A stretch of 64,000 bases of DNA from Bacillota bacterium (GCA_023397905.1 JAEWSZ010000171.1:1-64000), one strand, 5' to 3'; numbered from the stretch's first letter, positions 1-8,347 are shown. A program made the numbers and translations. The notes: generated by a model not told the origin, from the sequence alone.

Positions 1-147
1 TCTCCGAAAAGCATGTCCTATGCGCTTGTGGCGCATAACCACTTTAAAGTTGGCTATGCCGTACAGGAAGTTATTACAGATGCCAGAGAGTACGGAATAA
101 AGGCACCACGGCTTTACGATGTAGAAAGCTTAATTACAGAACAATGA
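1..147 (+). CDS. C-terminal end of an unrecognised protein (cut by window edge)
   Basis: Frame 1 is open from the first base to a TGA at 145-147 and gives 48 residues, ending in LYDVESLITEQ. The codon use looks like real coding sequence and no start codon is needed because the gene enters from outside the window. I do not recognise the family. About 130 bp downstream the first copy of the dispersed repeat begins, and nothing else links this gene to its neighbours. Confidence 0.5.
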   Translation, partial: SPKSMSYALVAHNHFKVGYAVQEVITDAREYGIKAPRLYDVESLITEQ

Positions 148-280
148 ACAGATCCAAAAAAATTAGATGCCATCTTTTTTATATCCTCAAAGGTCTCAAT
201 ACTTATGGCTATTGCTAATGTGCTTGACCCCCTTTATTTTCAACGCTCGACGTACGTTCAAGCAAGCAAACGCATTTTGG

Positions 281-340
281 TATGCCTTGAGTGGGTAAAA
301 AAGATGCCGTACTCGTCTGGTACCCCCTTGGAGGGCGGAT
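281..340 (-). repeat. Dispersed repeat, copy 1 (decayed coding tail)
   Basis: This shares the block CTTGAGTGGGTAAAAAAGAT with copy 2 and a TGGTACC-CCTTGG block with copy 6. Read on the minus strand it gives GIFFTHSRHT, the same frame and motif as the other copies. The plus-strand open frame over this area (205-582) is not a gene: it has no ribosome binding site and its N-terminal part is the antisense of the repeat. The stretch from 148 to 762 holds nothing else that I can support. Confidence 0.7.
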
Positions 341-762
341 TGATTCAAATGCAGAGCCGACTACTGCAACACATACGTTGCGTTTGTTACTTCCGGGTGA
401 TGATATTTTACGCCTTGTTGTTTGCTCCAATGTTGAATTGCACCGAACGGGCACCATTTGTTGCAGGCAAAGCACATCTCACACCGATGTTGAAATTCCG
501 GCTTTTTCTCACTGATAATTATGTTATTTACCGGACAAACTCTGGTGCAAGTTCCACCTCCGGTACATTGCTCATTTATTGAAGATTAATTGAAAATTAT
601 CTTAAAATGCCACGTTTGGAATCATTCTTTTTTAAACATCTTCCAATTATGTTTAGAGTGGCTCTAAGTGATAGTGCTAAAATACTGATAGCATTCTCTT
701 AATTCGTGGCGTAAAATTAAAGTATAATCAGCAATCTGTGAAAGAAAAGGAGGAGGAAGAAA

Positions 763-1476
763 ATGCCTGCATGGAATCCATGGCATGGTTGCAAAAAAAT
801 CAGCCCCGGATGTCAAAACTGCTATGTATACCGGATTGATGCACTTCACGGCAAGGATAGCGCTGTTATCTCCAAAACGGGTTCCTTTAATCTTCCTCTA
901 ATGCGTAATAGAGCTGGAGAATATAAACTGACTGGAATCGAAACAATCTATACCTGTTTTTCTTCTGATTTTTTCCTGGAAGCTGCAGATGAATGGAGGC
1001 CAGAAATATGGCGGATTATTCGTAAAAGGGCGGATCTACATTTTTTTATAATCACGAAGCGGATTCACCGTTTTCGTGTAGGGCTGCCCGAGGATTGGGG
1101 AGAAGGTTACGAGAATGTCGCAATTTGTTGTACCGTAGAAAATCAGGACCGTGCGGATTATCGGCTCCCTATTTTTTTAGCGGAACCAATTAGGCACAAA
1201 AGTATTATCTGTGAGCCAATACTTGAGGATATTAATTTGTCCCCGTATCTTTCAAGTCAAATTCAAGAAGTGACAGTCGGCGGAGAATCCGGTAACAACG
1301 CTCGCGTTTGCAAGTATGATTGGGTTATAAATATCCGTCAGCAATGCATTCAGGCCGGTGTACCATTCTATTTTAAACAGACAGGAGCACGGTTTGAGAA
1401 AGATGGGAAGCTTTATGTGATTTCGAGAAAGCTCCAGCATGCGCAGGCTCAAAAGGCGAACATTAACTACCTTTAA
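763..1476 (+). CDS. DUF5131 (phage Gp37/Gp68-like) family protein
   Basis: This 237-residue protein starts with a tryptophan- and cysteine-rich motif, WNPWHGCKKISPGCQNCY, characteristic of the DUF5131/Gp37-Gp68 family found in phages and mobile regions. The three cysteines in C-x6-C-x2-C near the N-terminus suggest metal or Fe-S binding; this is inference, and the biochemical function of the family is not established. Other family landmarks visible are TKRIHRF near residue 98 and VTVGGESGNNAR near residue 170. A strong AAGGAGGAGG site lies 6-15 bases before the ATG. The gene stands alone, with no co-directional neighbour, which fits a cargo gene. Confidence 0.8.
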   Translation: MPAWNPWHGCKKISPGCQNCYVYRIDALHGKDSAVISKTGSFNLPLMRNRAGEYKLTGIETIYTCFSSDFFLEAADEWRPEIWRIIRKRADLHFFIITKRIHRFRVGLPEDWGEGYENVAICCTVENQDRADYRLPIFLAEPIRHKSIICEPILEDINLSPYLSSQIQEVTVGGESGNNARVCKYDWVINIRQQCIQAGVPFYFKQTGARFEKDGKLYVISRKLQHAQAQKANINYL

Positions 1477-1602
1477 GACTGTTTTCTTTTTAGCTCACTC
1501 CTACTTATCCATTTAGCCCAATTCACTTCATATAAACGACAACAACCTTGGCACGTCATCTACCGCGCCAAAGTTGTTGTTATATCTGCCAATTATCTTA
1601 AG

Positions 1603-1740
1603 CTATATAACTTTGTATGATACCGGGGACCTTCCATAGCGTTCTTTAAAGGCCCTGGAAAAATGCGTTATATTTTCAAACCCTGTCATAAAGCAAATAG
1701 AATTGCCGTCCTTTCCGCTTATTATTTTGGGCACTTTGAA
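1603..1740 (-). pseudogene. AraC-family regulator, C-terminal helix-turn-helix remnant
   Basis: The minus strand reads ICFMTGFENITHFSRAFKER then YGRSPVSYKVI and a TAG stop at 1603-1605. This is the second helix-turn-helix of an AraC/XylS regulator, of the GF-N-THFSRAFK-x-YG-SP type. The rest of the gene is missing. The remnant begins within a few bases of the stop codon of the SDR gene, so an insertion or deletion seems to have fused the SDR region to a decayed regulator. The start of the remnant is approximate. Confidence 0.75.
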
Positions 1741-1746
1741 AAGAGG

Positions 1747-2487
1747 TTAAACCATCCCGCCGTTTGCATAAATGGTCTGGCCGTTGATCCATCTTGCCGG
1801 TCCGGCGAGGAAGGACACGACCTCGGCGATGTCTTCAGGCCTGCCCAGGCGTTCTATCGGGTTCATTTTAGCCATGTGTTCAATGGTTGCTGCATCCTTG
1901 CCTTCCAGGAATAGATCCGTTGCCGTTGGTCCTGGCGCCACTGCATTTACCGTAATATCCCGTCCACGGAGTTCTTTAGCCAGAACAAGGCTGATTGCGT
2001 CAACTGCGCCCTTGCTGGCCGCATAAGCCGCATAAGTGGGCAGCGCAAGCTTCTTCACAGATGTTGAAAGATTAATAATGGCGCCGCCGGAGCGTACTCG
2101 GCGTGCGGCCTGCTGATTGACCACAAAAGTGCCCCGAATATTTGTCCGGTGCATGCGATCCAGCTTATCCAGGTCGAAATTAGCCACAGTATCCAGGATC
2201 ATGATGCCTGCGGAATTAACCACAACGTCGATACCGCCGAATTTTTCCTCTGCCTTATCGAATAGCCGGTTGACTGCTTCCTGATCGGCAACATCCGCCT
2301 GCACGGCAATAACACGGCCTCCGGTCGCTTTGATTTCTTCTACAGTTTTGTTTGCCTCAGCATTATTGCTGGAATATGCAATGACCACAGACTGCCCATC
2401 TGCTGCGAGACGTTCTGCAATTGCGCGCCCGATTCCACGTGAACCGCCTGTGACAATTGCTACTCTTTGTTTATTTGATGTTTCCAT
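1747..2487 (-). CDS. SDR-family oxidoreductase (FabG-like)
   Basis: A 246-residue classical short-chain dehydrogenase/reductase. It has the Rossmann glycine motif TGGSRGIG at residues 13-20, an N-S-A-G variant of the NAG motif near residue 91, and the catalytic Y-x3-K in YAASK near residue 153. The C-terminus ends in a GG-MV pattern common in FabG-like proteins. The cofactor is probably NADP(H) from the arginine after the glycine motif, but the substrate is unknown. AAAGGAG lies 8 bases upstream of the ATG. It is downstream of the OYE-type flavoenzyme on the same strand with a 140-bp gap, so the two may form one transcript under the divergent AraC regulator. Confidence 0.88.
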   Translation of the reverse strand: METSNKQRVAIVTGGSRGIGRAIAERLAADGQSVVIAYSSNNAEANKTVEEIKATGGRVIAVQADVADQEAVNRLFDKAEEKFGGIDVVVNSAGIMILDTVANFDLDKLDRMHRTNIRGTFVVNQQAARRVRSGGAIINLSTSVKKLALPTYAAYAASKGAVDAISLVLAKELRGRDITVNAVAPGPTATDLFLEGKDAATIEHMAKMNPIERLGRPEDIAEVVSFLAGPARWINGQTIYANGGMV

Positions 2488-2627
2488 AACAAAATTCTCC
2501 TTTATTATTTATTTCGGTAAGAGTTGTTTTAGGATTCCTTGCCCGGTGAAGGCGGTAATACGACTACACCGCCTTCCGGAAACGCACCGATCACTCATAA
2601 GCGTTTCCTTCCTTTCAACTTAATAAA

Positions 2628-3698
2628 CTATTCCCGACTACTATCTTTGTTCAGAATGCACCGTCCCCACAGTGGGCTTGCTTTTGTGCAGTTGTTGCAT
2701 CCGATACATTTTGACTTGCCGGCATTTCCGGCAGCCCAACGATTTATCAAATCCGGCTCAGCAATTAACGGTCTTGCCATAGCGAAATATTCAATATCTG
2801 TGCTTTCCAGCACCTGAGCTGCAGCCTCAAAATCGTTGATACCGCCTACCAGTATCATTGGGATTCTCTTCTCCTGCGCAATTTTTGCGGTGTAATCTTT
2901 ATAGTAAAAAGAATCAGTATTTTTAAATGAAAACCAGTGGCCGCTGACTTCGATAGCATCTGCACCAGCCTCAGTCAGTTGTTTACAAGCCGCATGGAAG
3001 CCGTCATAAGTAATGCCGTTTTCAATACCATCATCACAGTTGATTTTAACAAATATAGGATATTCTTCGCCGACAGTTTTCCTGACAAGATGAAATGTTT
3101 CTATTAACATACGGGCTCTATTGTCATCTGTGCCGCCGTATTCATCACTGCGACGATTATAGTAGGGAGTTAAAAATTGATTGAGCAGAAAGCCGTGGGC
3201 GGCATGCAATTCCACACCGTCAAATCCGGCTCTTTTGGCTCTGAGTGCCGCATCGGCAAAAGCCTGCTGTACATCCTTTATATCCTGCTTTGTCATTTCT
3301 GACGGTATCTTTTGGGAAGACAGGTTCTCAACCTCACTCGGCCCCAGCATTTTGGCTCCGGCTGTATCTGTCATAACAAATGATCCGGGATGTACCAATT
3401 GCATAATAATATTGGTTTTGTATTGATGCACCATGGCCGTTAGTCTGCTGTACTCAGTTATAAATGAATCATCGTAGATACCGAGCATTGTCTCGTTTAC
3501 CGGATAGTCGGTTATATAAGTGAATCCGGTGATGACCGTACCGGCCCCGCCTTTTGCCAAGTTTTCATACACCAGAAAATCTTTGTCTGTCATATGGCCG
3601 TTAACGGCATGGCGATCTCCGACAGCTGCGGCGATAAAGCGATTTTTCATGCTCATCTTTTTTATATAGGTCTGATCAAATAGGGATTTTTTCATCAA
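2628..3698 (-). CDS. NADH:flavin oxidoreductase / Old Yellow Enzyme family, with Fe-S cysteine motif
   Basis: A 356-residue FMN-dependent TIM-barrel reductase. Landmarks are N-RFI-A-A near residue 18, QLVHPG near residue 99, the active-site motif HAAHGFLLNQFL near residue 165 and the FMN-phosphate motif LVGG near residue 272. The C-terminus carries CIGCNNC followed 10 residues later by another cysteine, the spacing typical of the 4Fe-4S site of 2,4-dienoyl-CoA reductases, yet the FAD/NAD domain of those enzymes is absent. It is therefore a short Fe-S OYE; its electron donor and substrate cannot be told. AGGTG precedes the ATG. The gene is divergent from the AraC regulator at 3845. Confidence 0.88.
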   Translation of the reverse strand: MMKKSLFDQTYIKKMSMKNRFIAAAVGDRHAVNGHMTDKDFLVYENLAKGGAGTVITGFTYITDYPVNETMLGIYDDSFITEYSRLTAMVHQYKTNIIMQLVHPGSFVMTDTAGAKMLGPSEVENLSSQKIPSEMTKQDIKDVQQAFADAALRAKRAGFDGVELHAAHGFLLNQFLTPYYNRRSDEYGGTDDNRARMLIETFHLVRKTVGEEYPIFVKINCDDGIENGITYDGFHAACKQLTEAGADAIEVSGHWFSFKNTDSFYYKDYTAKIAQEKRIPMILVGGINDFEAAAQVLESTDIEYFAMARPLIAEPDLINRWAAGNAGKSKCIGCNNCTKASPLWGRCILNKDSSRE

Positions 3699-3738
3699 AA
3701 CACCTCCAAGAGTCTTTTTCCTTTTTGACTACGCTTTT

Positions 3739-3800
3739 ATTATAGATGAGCCGCTTATTGGACCGATAGCCTAATCGTAGTTCATTATTGCCTAATACTA
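3739..3800 (-). promoter_or_regulatory. Promoter of the OYE gene with probable AraC-type operator
   Basis: On the minus strand a perfect TATAAT lies at 3739-3744 without a good -35 box, as is usual for activator-dependent promoters. Upstream of it two direct repeats GCCTAAT lie at 3769-3775 and 3790-3796. Their start points are 21 bp apart, two helical turns, which is the geometry of AraC-family binding sites. The site sits between the OYE gene and the divergent regulator. That the regulator binds here is inference. Confidence 0.55.
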
Positions 3801-3844
3801 CAAGGTATGATATTATTATTTTATCGAATTGAAAGGAGCATGAC

Positions 3845-4771
3845 ATGGACGCCATGGCTTTGAACAGTAAAATACCGGAATATCAGCGGGAATTGGCGTC
3901 GCTTATCAGCAGTCACACCGACAGGGATGGGACCACGCAAACCGCTATACCGTCTTTAGCTCTTTACCGTGCGTCAAACATAACAGAACCATTGCATTCC
4001 ATCTATGAGCCATCCGTATGCGTAATCGCACAGGGCTCAAAAGTGGTAGTACTCGCAAATGAAACCTATCATTATGATATAAACTCTTATCTTGTCGCTT
4101 CTGTGCGTTTGCCAGTCGCTGGCCAGATAAAGGAGGCCACCCCGCAAAAACCATATTTGTGCGTGACATTGTCCTTCAATACAAGCGAAATTCTGGACGT
4201 ACTCCGGGAAACGGTACAATCCAGGAGCAGCAGAACGAGTCCGAGGCGGGGAATGTTGGTCAACAAGAACAATGGCGAGTTGCTTGACGCCGTTGTAAGA
4301 CTCGTCCGACTTTTAGATAAGCCCAATGATATACCGGTTCTATCGCCTTTAATTATTCGCGAAATACTTTACCGGGTAATGCAGGATGATCATGATGATC
4401 TGATCAGGCAGTTTGCCATTATCGGCAGTCACGCTCAGAGCATTGCCAGAGTGATCCGTATGATCAGTCAAGACTACTCCAAGCCTCTGAGGATCGACGA
4501 TTTGGCAAAAGAGGTCAACATGAGCCCCTCCGCACTGCATAGTCAGTTTAAACAAGTAACAGCCATGAGTCCTATACAGTATCAGAAGCTTATCAGGCTG
4601 CAGGAAGCCCGCCGCTTGCTGCTGTCGGAGACGTCAGATGCCGCTACTGTTGGGTTCAATGTCGGCTATGAAAGTCCGTCTCAATTCAGCAGGGAATATG
4701 CCAGAATGTACGGATTGCCCCCTATAAGTGATGTGAAACGCGTCCGGACATCGCTATCTGCAGGGCCATAA
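3845..4771 (+). CDS. AraC-family transcriptional regulator (AraC_N type)
   Basis: A 308-residue regulator. The N-terminal half matches the AraC_N sensing domain of PF06719, with E-PSVCVIAQGSK-V near residue 57 and YLV-SV-LPVAGQI near residue 82. The C-terminal half carries two helix-turn-helix units (SMSPS-L-QFK-type from about residue 220, VGYESPSQFSREY from about residue 272). AGGAG is 6 bases before the first ATG; a second in-frame ATG three codons on is possible. Regulators of this group usually sit beside the SDR or aldo/keto/OYE genes they activate, which fits the divergent pair here. A terminator follows directly. Confidence 0.9.
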   Translation: MDAMALNSKIPEYQRELASLISSHTDRDGTTQTAIPSLALYRASNITEPLHSIYEPSVCVIAQGSKVVVLANETYHYDINSYLVASVRLPVAGQIKEATPQKPYLCVTLSFNTSEILDVLRETVQSRSSRTSPRRGMLVNKNNGELLDAVVRLVRLLDKPNDIPVLSPLIIREILYRVMQDDHDDLIRQFAIIGSHAQSIARVIRMISQDYSKPLRIDDLAKEVNMSPSALHSQFKQVTAMSPIQYQKLIRLQEARRLLLSETSDAATVGFNVGYESPSQFSREYARMYGLPPISDVKRVRTSLSAGP

Positions 4772-4775
4772 GCTT

Positions 4776-4827
4776 AAAAATGCTGTACGTTTCTTATTGA
4801 TATAAAGAAATGTACAGCATTTTTTTA
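4776..4827 (+). terminator. Rho-independent terminator of the AraC-family gene
   Basis: AAAAATGCTGTAC at 4776-4788 pairs with GTACAGCATTTTT after a loop that adds more A-T pairs (TTTCTT/AAGAAA). A run of seven T follows, ending at 4827. It starts 5 bases after the stop codon and could also serve the minus strand. Confidence 0.9.
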
Positions 4828-4901
4828 TAATCCCAACTGCTCGATAAGATGAAGATCACATATATACCCTTAAGACCTTTTAGCAAAATCCAAGCTGAGA
4901 T

Positions 4902-5384
4902 TTAGCCTTTCTTCTTATTCGCAATATACTTTTCAAGCACCTTTTTGGCTAAATTACTTTGATTTGATGAGTCGAGGCCAAGAACTTCATACCTCCATAT
5001 AATTTGTTGTTCAAATGGGTCAACTGTTGAAATATCATTGTAGCTGTACTCAATTTTAAATTCTCCAGTGTCCTTAATGGCGAGAGTAATGCTTGTCCAC
5101 AATTCCTGTTTATTCGCGGCAAATTCATTTTGCAAATCTTTGAAATCTTTTTTAATTTCATCTCTTATATCATCAAACTCATCTTCATCAATCTCATAAT
5201 TTTTAGGAATATCAAAACTATATACTAATTTCTTTTTATCCTCCGTATAGTAAAAGAAGTACATCGTATACATAGAATTGGCTAATTGAGCATATAAATA
5301 AATCTCATTCCATTTTTCAGGTATTAACTTATCCAGTTTCTTAGCTATATCAGAATATAAAACTTCCATTCTTTCTGTTTTCAT
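4902..5384 (-). CDS. YezG/DUF600-family immunity protein (antitoxin-like)
   Basis: A 160-residue acidic protein. The pattern Y-A-x-L, then an aromatic MYFFYYT stretch, then YSFDIPKNYEIDEDEFDD, and W-TS-TL near residue 117 match the DUF600 family. Its best known member is YezG, the immunity partner of the LXG toxin YeeF/YezG system in Bacillus. The protein would act in the cytoplasm by binding its cognate toxin. No toxin gene lies beside it, so it is an orphan immunity gene. GGGAGG precedes the ATG by 8 bases. Its base composition is A+T-richer than that of the OYE and SDR genes. Confidence 0.75.
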   Translation of the reverse strand: MKTERMEVLYSDIAKKLDKLIPEKWNEIYLYAQLANSMYTMYFFYYTEDKKKLVYSFDIPKNYEIDEDEFDDIRDEIKKDFKDLQNEFAANKQELWTSITLAIKDTGEFKIEYSYNDISTVDPFEQQIIWRYEVLGLDSSNQSNLAKKVLEKYIANKKKG

Positions 5385-5574
5385 AACTTATGCCTCCCTT
5401 ATCAATTTGCTGTTGCATTAAGAATGTACCACCAAAAACAAAAAATTTGATTGGGTCAATTTTCTTGCAATGATATTCTATCATATTTCTTCCATGTCAT
5501 TCTTATCTTTAAAAACCCGCAGCAACTCTTTGTTTCTCGGTGCAGAATAACCGCTGAAAAATTCCTCTTCGCGG

Positions 5575-6783
5575 TTATATCAGCCGCTCTGGTAACAAAT
5601 TGGGCAGTATGCCGCCAATAAATGCATCGCCTAAACCGATTGTCGTTGGTTTTTTAACAAAGTCCAGATTCTTGCCTGCCAAACAGCAAATCAGGTCTGT
5701 ACCCAACAGCTTGGTAATTTTAGTGGAAAAAATAATGCCGAATTGATTGGCTGGTAACTGCATTGTCTGAAGATAATCATCCTTTCCAAATTTATCGCCA
5801 AGACGGAACCGTGTTGAAGCCATCGCAATTCCACCTTCTAGTGCCTGACGAGCCCGGCTGGGTTGCTTTCCATAGGCCAATGCCCAATAAGCCGAGTGAC
5901 AAATAAGCAGCGGAACATTGATCTGTTGGGCAACAGTTGAAAGCGCTTCGCTGACAGATTGTGGGTCCAGAATATCTATTCTGTGGCCAAGCCGATCTTG
6001 TAATTCATCCTCATTCATGCTGAAAATATCAAGCCGCGGCGTAAGCGTTTTCGTGACTATGGCGCGTATACTGGAGCTTTGAAAGCAAGCATCTTCCATG
6101 ACAAACAAACAATTGGAAGGTAAATGTTCAATGATGCGCAGCGATGTGGTAAGCCGTTCTTGTAAAAGCGATTCATCTTTTATGGCATTATAGCTGGCGG
6201 CAAGGAACACGTCAGCACATTCCGCCATATATTTGAAATTTTCATCAATTATGAGACAGACACTAGGTGGATCGTATGCGAAAATTACACGATTAGGCCG
6301 GGGCGTGACAATGTCAATATCTCCAGCAGAGATACGTGCATTTACTGGAAATTGTACAATAACGTGGGGACAATATTCATCAGCTTCGTCCGGTACACTG
6401 GTAAGATATGAAACATTAGCAGGCATTAAGGAGCGAAAATAATGATTGTTGCTGCATGCATGTACTGTGCTGGGACAGCCGATGTGAGACATTGCAATTG
6501 CGGCGCGGATTGCGGTGCCTCCCAATGTAATTTTCTTGGAGAAGTGCTCAGCGAATTCTCGAGTAATATTACTGGAACTTACAATGCGTTCTGTTCCGGT
6601 TCCAGCTTTCATATGGCCAAGCAAAACAAGGATTATGTCCCGTTCAGTATGAATTGGAATGTCAACTCCGATTTCGACATCAGAGATTTTGTATGACCAA
6701 ATCAAAGCCTCCAGAACGGCTGAATCCCATTCAAGTTCAAAATCAACGGTATTTTGGAAGCCAAGTGCAATTCGGTTTTTCAT
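5575..6783 (-). CDS. ADP-dependent glucokinase/phosphofructokinase family protein
   Basis: A 402-residue ribokinase-fold protein of the ADP-specific family (PF04587). The family landmarks are visible: a GG-A-RAAI segment near residue 87, the Mg-binding N-x2-E in SMNEDEL near residue 258, a HS-YWAL segment near residue 299 like the family HT-x2-AL stretch, and the catalytic GxGD in GLGDAFIGG near the C-terminus. These enzymes phosphorylate glucose or fructose 6-phosphate with ADP and are best known in archaea and a few bacteria. It is the last gene of the sugar-uptake region, but a 300-bp gap with a terminator-like hairpin and a group II intron scrap separates it from the mutarotase gene. AAAGGAG lies 12 bases upstream of the ATG, an unusually long spacing. 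The sugar substrate is unknown. Confidence 0.75.
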   Translation of the reverse strand: MKNRIALGFQNTVDFELEWDSAVLEALIWSYKISDVEIGVDIPIHTERDIILVLLGHMKAGTGTERIVSSSNITREFAEHFSKKITLGGTAIRAAIAMSHIGCPSTVHACSNNHYFRSLMPANVSYLTSVPDEADEYCPHVIVQFPVNARISAGDIDIVTPRPNRVIFAYDPPSVCLIIDENFKYMAECADVFLAASYNAIKDESLLQERLTTSLRIIEHLPSNCLFVMEDACFQSSSIRAIVTKTLTPRLDIFSMNEDELQDRLGHRIDILDPQSVSEALSTVAQQINVPLLICHSAYWALAYGKQPSRARQALEGGIAMASTRFRLGDKFGKDDYLQTMQLPANQFGIIFSTKITKLLGTDLICCLAGKNLDFVKKPTTIGLGDAFIGGILPNLLPERLI

Positions 6784-6840
6784 AATTATACCGCACTCCT
6801 TTAATAAAGATAGTATAGTTGTTGAATAAAAGAGGAAGCA

Positions 6841-6954
6841 TGCATTTGCTGACGACTTCCTTCAGATTCTTGTAACCAAAGACACCCTTGTCTTATCCCA
6901 CTACCAGGGTGTTCGGGACTTTCACTCGTTAGATCGCGCCCATGCCTGGCACAC
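6841..6954 (-). mobile_element. Group II intron, 5' end fragment (class C-like)
   Basis: On the minus strand the sequence begins GTGTGCCAGGCATGGGCGCG, then GATCTAACGAGTGAAAGTCC and later GAATCTGAAGGAAG. This is the well known 5' end of bacterial group II introns, of the GTGCGCCCAGCATGGGTGC and GGGTGAAAGTCC type. Only about 115 bases of domain I remain; no reverse transcriptase or 3' end is near. The fragment starts exactly at the foot of a long hairpin, the preferred target of class C introns. The left limit is approximate. Confidence 0.75.
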
Positions 6955-6992
6955 AATCAGGACCACCGGCTAAGTCGGTGGTCCTGATTGTG
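6952..6992 (-). terminator. Perfect 17-bp hairpin, probable terminator of the sugar operon and intron target
   Basis: The arm CACAATCAGGACCACCG at 6952-6968 pairs perfectly with CGGTGGTCCTGATTGTG at 6976-6992 around a 7-base loop. It lies about 90 bp downstream of the mutarotase-like gene on the minus strand. A T-run would normally follow but the group II intron fragment begins there. It may be the operon terminator or a palindrome that came with a mobile element. Confidence 0.6.
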
Positions 6993-7082
6993 CACGGTTG
7001 TGTTTCGTCTCTTACACATCTTTACAAATATCTTGCATGCAGAATTTACTTTTCGACCTGTAAACGGACAAGGTATTTTGCT

Positions 7083-8132
7083 TTATTTTGCTTCAGTCCA
7101 GCTATTCTTGAATCGATACTCGGTTATTTGACGATAAATGTGCCCCGTCTTCAATACGATAGACGGAAAATGCGTATGGAACATTGCATCGGGAAAATGC
7201 TGCGCCTGCAAGCAGATGCCGCTATGATCAGAATAGATTTTGCCGCCTTTACCAATAGTCTCTGACATGCCATTTGCAGTATAGATTTGCACACCGGGCT
7301 CTGTGGTGTACATTTCCATGGAAAGACCATTAGAATCACAGCTCAAAGTTGCTTCATGCTCCAGAAGACCATTCTCAGAATGCGCAAGCACGAAGTTATG
7401 ATCATAACCACCTGCTGGACGGAGCTCCTCACTGTCGAAACGAGCGCCGATAGCATAAGGTGTTGTGAAATCAAACGCAGTGCCGGCCACACGGCGAATT
7501 TCACCTGTTGTCATGAGCTGCTCATCGCCAGGTGTATAAAAATTGGCATTAAGCCAAAGCTGATGATCACATATCGTACCGCTTCCGGCAAGGTTAAAGT
7601 AACTATGGTTTGTTAAGTTCACAACAGTATCGGCATCGGCTGAAGCAGAATAATCCAAACGCACAACATTATCTTCGGTGAGCGTATAGCGTAGCCGCAC
7701 TATCATCTCTCCCGGGAATCCCTGGTCTCCATCGGTACTGACAAGGGTCATTGTGATGCCGTCTGCTTCAAATGTTCCTTGCCAAAGCGAAGCTTGAAAA
7801 CCACGTAAGCCGCCGTGGGCAGTAAAAGTATCACAGTTTCTAGAGAGAGGATATGTTTTCTCATGAAGCGTAATCTTAAAATTGCGCAGACGGTTTGCCA
7901 CCCGGCCGCAAGTTGCACCCATAGAGTTTGCCGGAACAGCATAGGAAGCAAGCTCATCGAAGCCGAGCAAAACATCAGTTAATTGCCCGTTGGCGTCGGG
8001 TACGATAAGTGATGTAATTCGAGCACCGAGATCAATCAATTCCAATCTAGTGCCTTGATTATTTTCCATAATATATTTCGTAACGGCTCTCCCATCAGAG
8101 AGCTTACCAAAAGGTTTTGATTCAAATTGCAT
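7083..8132 (-). CDS. Aldose 1-epimerase (mutarotase, GalM-like), catalytic Glu replaced
   Basis: A 349-residue galactose mutarotase family protein. The start at 8132 is chosen because AGAGGGG lies upstream of this ATG; an in-frame ATG 20 codons earlier lacks a site. Landmarks are the substrate-loop motif HGG-RGF near residue 88, the catalytic-acid histidine in NLTNHSYFNLAG near residue 175, and YDHNFVL near residue 246. The family motif for the catalytic base, CLExQ before H-x-PDA, reads here CLQAQHFPDA, with glutamine in place of glutamate. The enzyme would interconvert alpha and beta sugar anomers after uptake; the replacement makes activity doubtful. It belongs to the sugar operon. Confidence 0.85.
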   Translation of the reverse strand: MQFESKPFGKLSDGRAVTKYIMENNQGTRLELIDLGARITSLIVPDANGQLTDVLLGFDELASYAVPANSMGATCGRVANRLRNFKITLHEKTYPLSRNCDTFTAHGGLRGFQASLWQGTFEADGITMTLVSTDGDQGFPGEMIVRLRYTLTEDNVVRLDYSASADADTVVNLTNHSYFNLAGSGTICDHQLWLNANFYTPGDEQLMTTGEIRRVAGTAFDFTTPYAIGARFDSEELRPAGGYDHNFVLAHSENGLLEHEATLSCDSNGLSMEMYTTEPGVQIYTANGMSETIGKGGKIYSDHSGICLQAQHFPDAMFHTHFPSIVLKTGHIYRQITEYRFKNSWTEAK

Positions 8133-8194
8133 AAATATTTTTCCCCTCTTTAACTTTGTAATACGGTTCCATGGCGAGATAACCAAACCCATTA

Positions 8195-8314
8195 TTAAAT
8201 AACCGGACCCGTTGTTTTTTCTTCCATGATATTCCGCATCCCTGCAGAATAAAGCGAAGCCTTACCTGTAGTGCCCAACAGATCAAACTTATGGAAAAGA
8301 CTTGCTTCATTGCG
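8195..8314 (-). pseudogene. Unassigned coding-like remnant between AKR and mutarotase genes
   Basis: The 215-bp gap between the aldo/keto reductase stop and the mutarotase start holds an open minus-strand frame of 39 codons. It includes FHKFDLLGTTGKASLYSAGM, has no upstream start and ends at a stop at 8195-8197. It reads like a real C-terminus but I cannot name the family. A deleted operon gene is the simplest explanation. Confidence 0.3.
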
Positions 8315-8347
8315 TCAATGCAGGAGTTTAGGTTGTAAGCTGGTTGG

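Noticed and set aside
205..582. Plus-strand open frame of 125 codons
   Set aside because: It has no ribosome binding site, its composition is not protein-like, and it runs antisense through repeat copy 1, whose conserved frame is on the minus strand.
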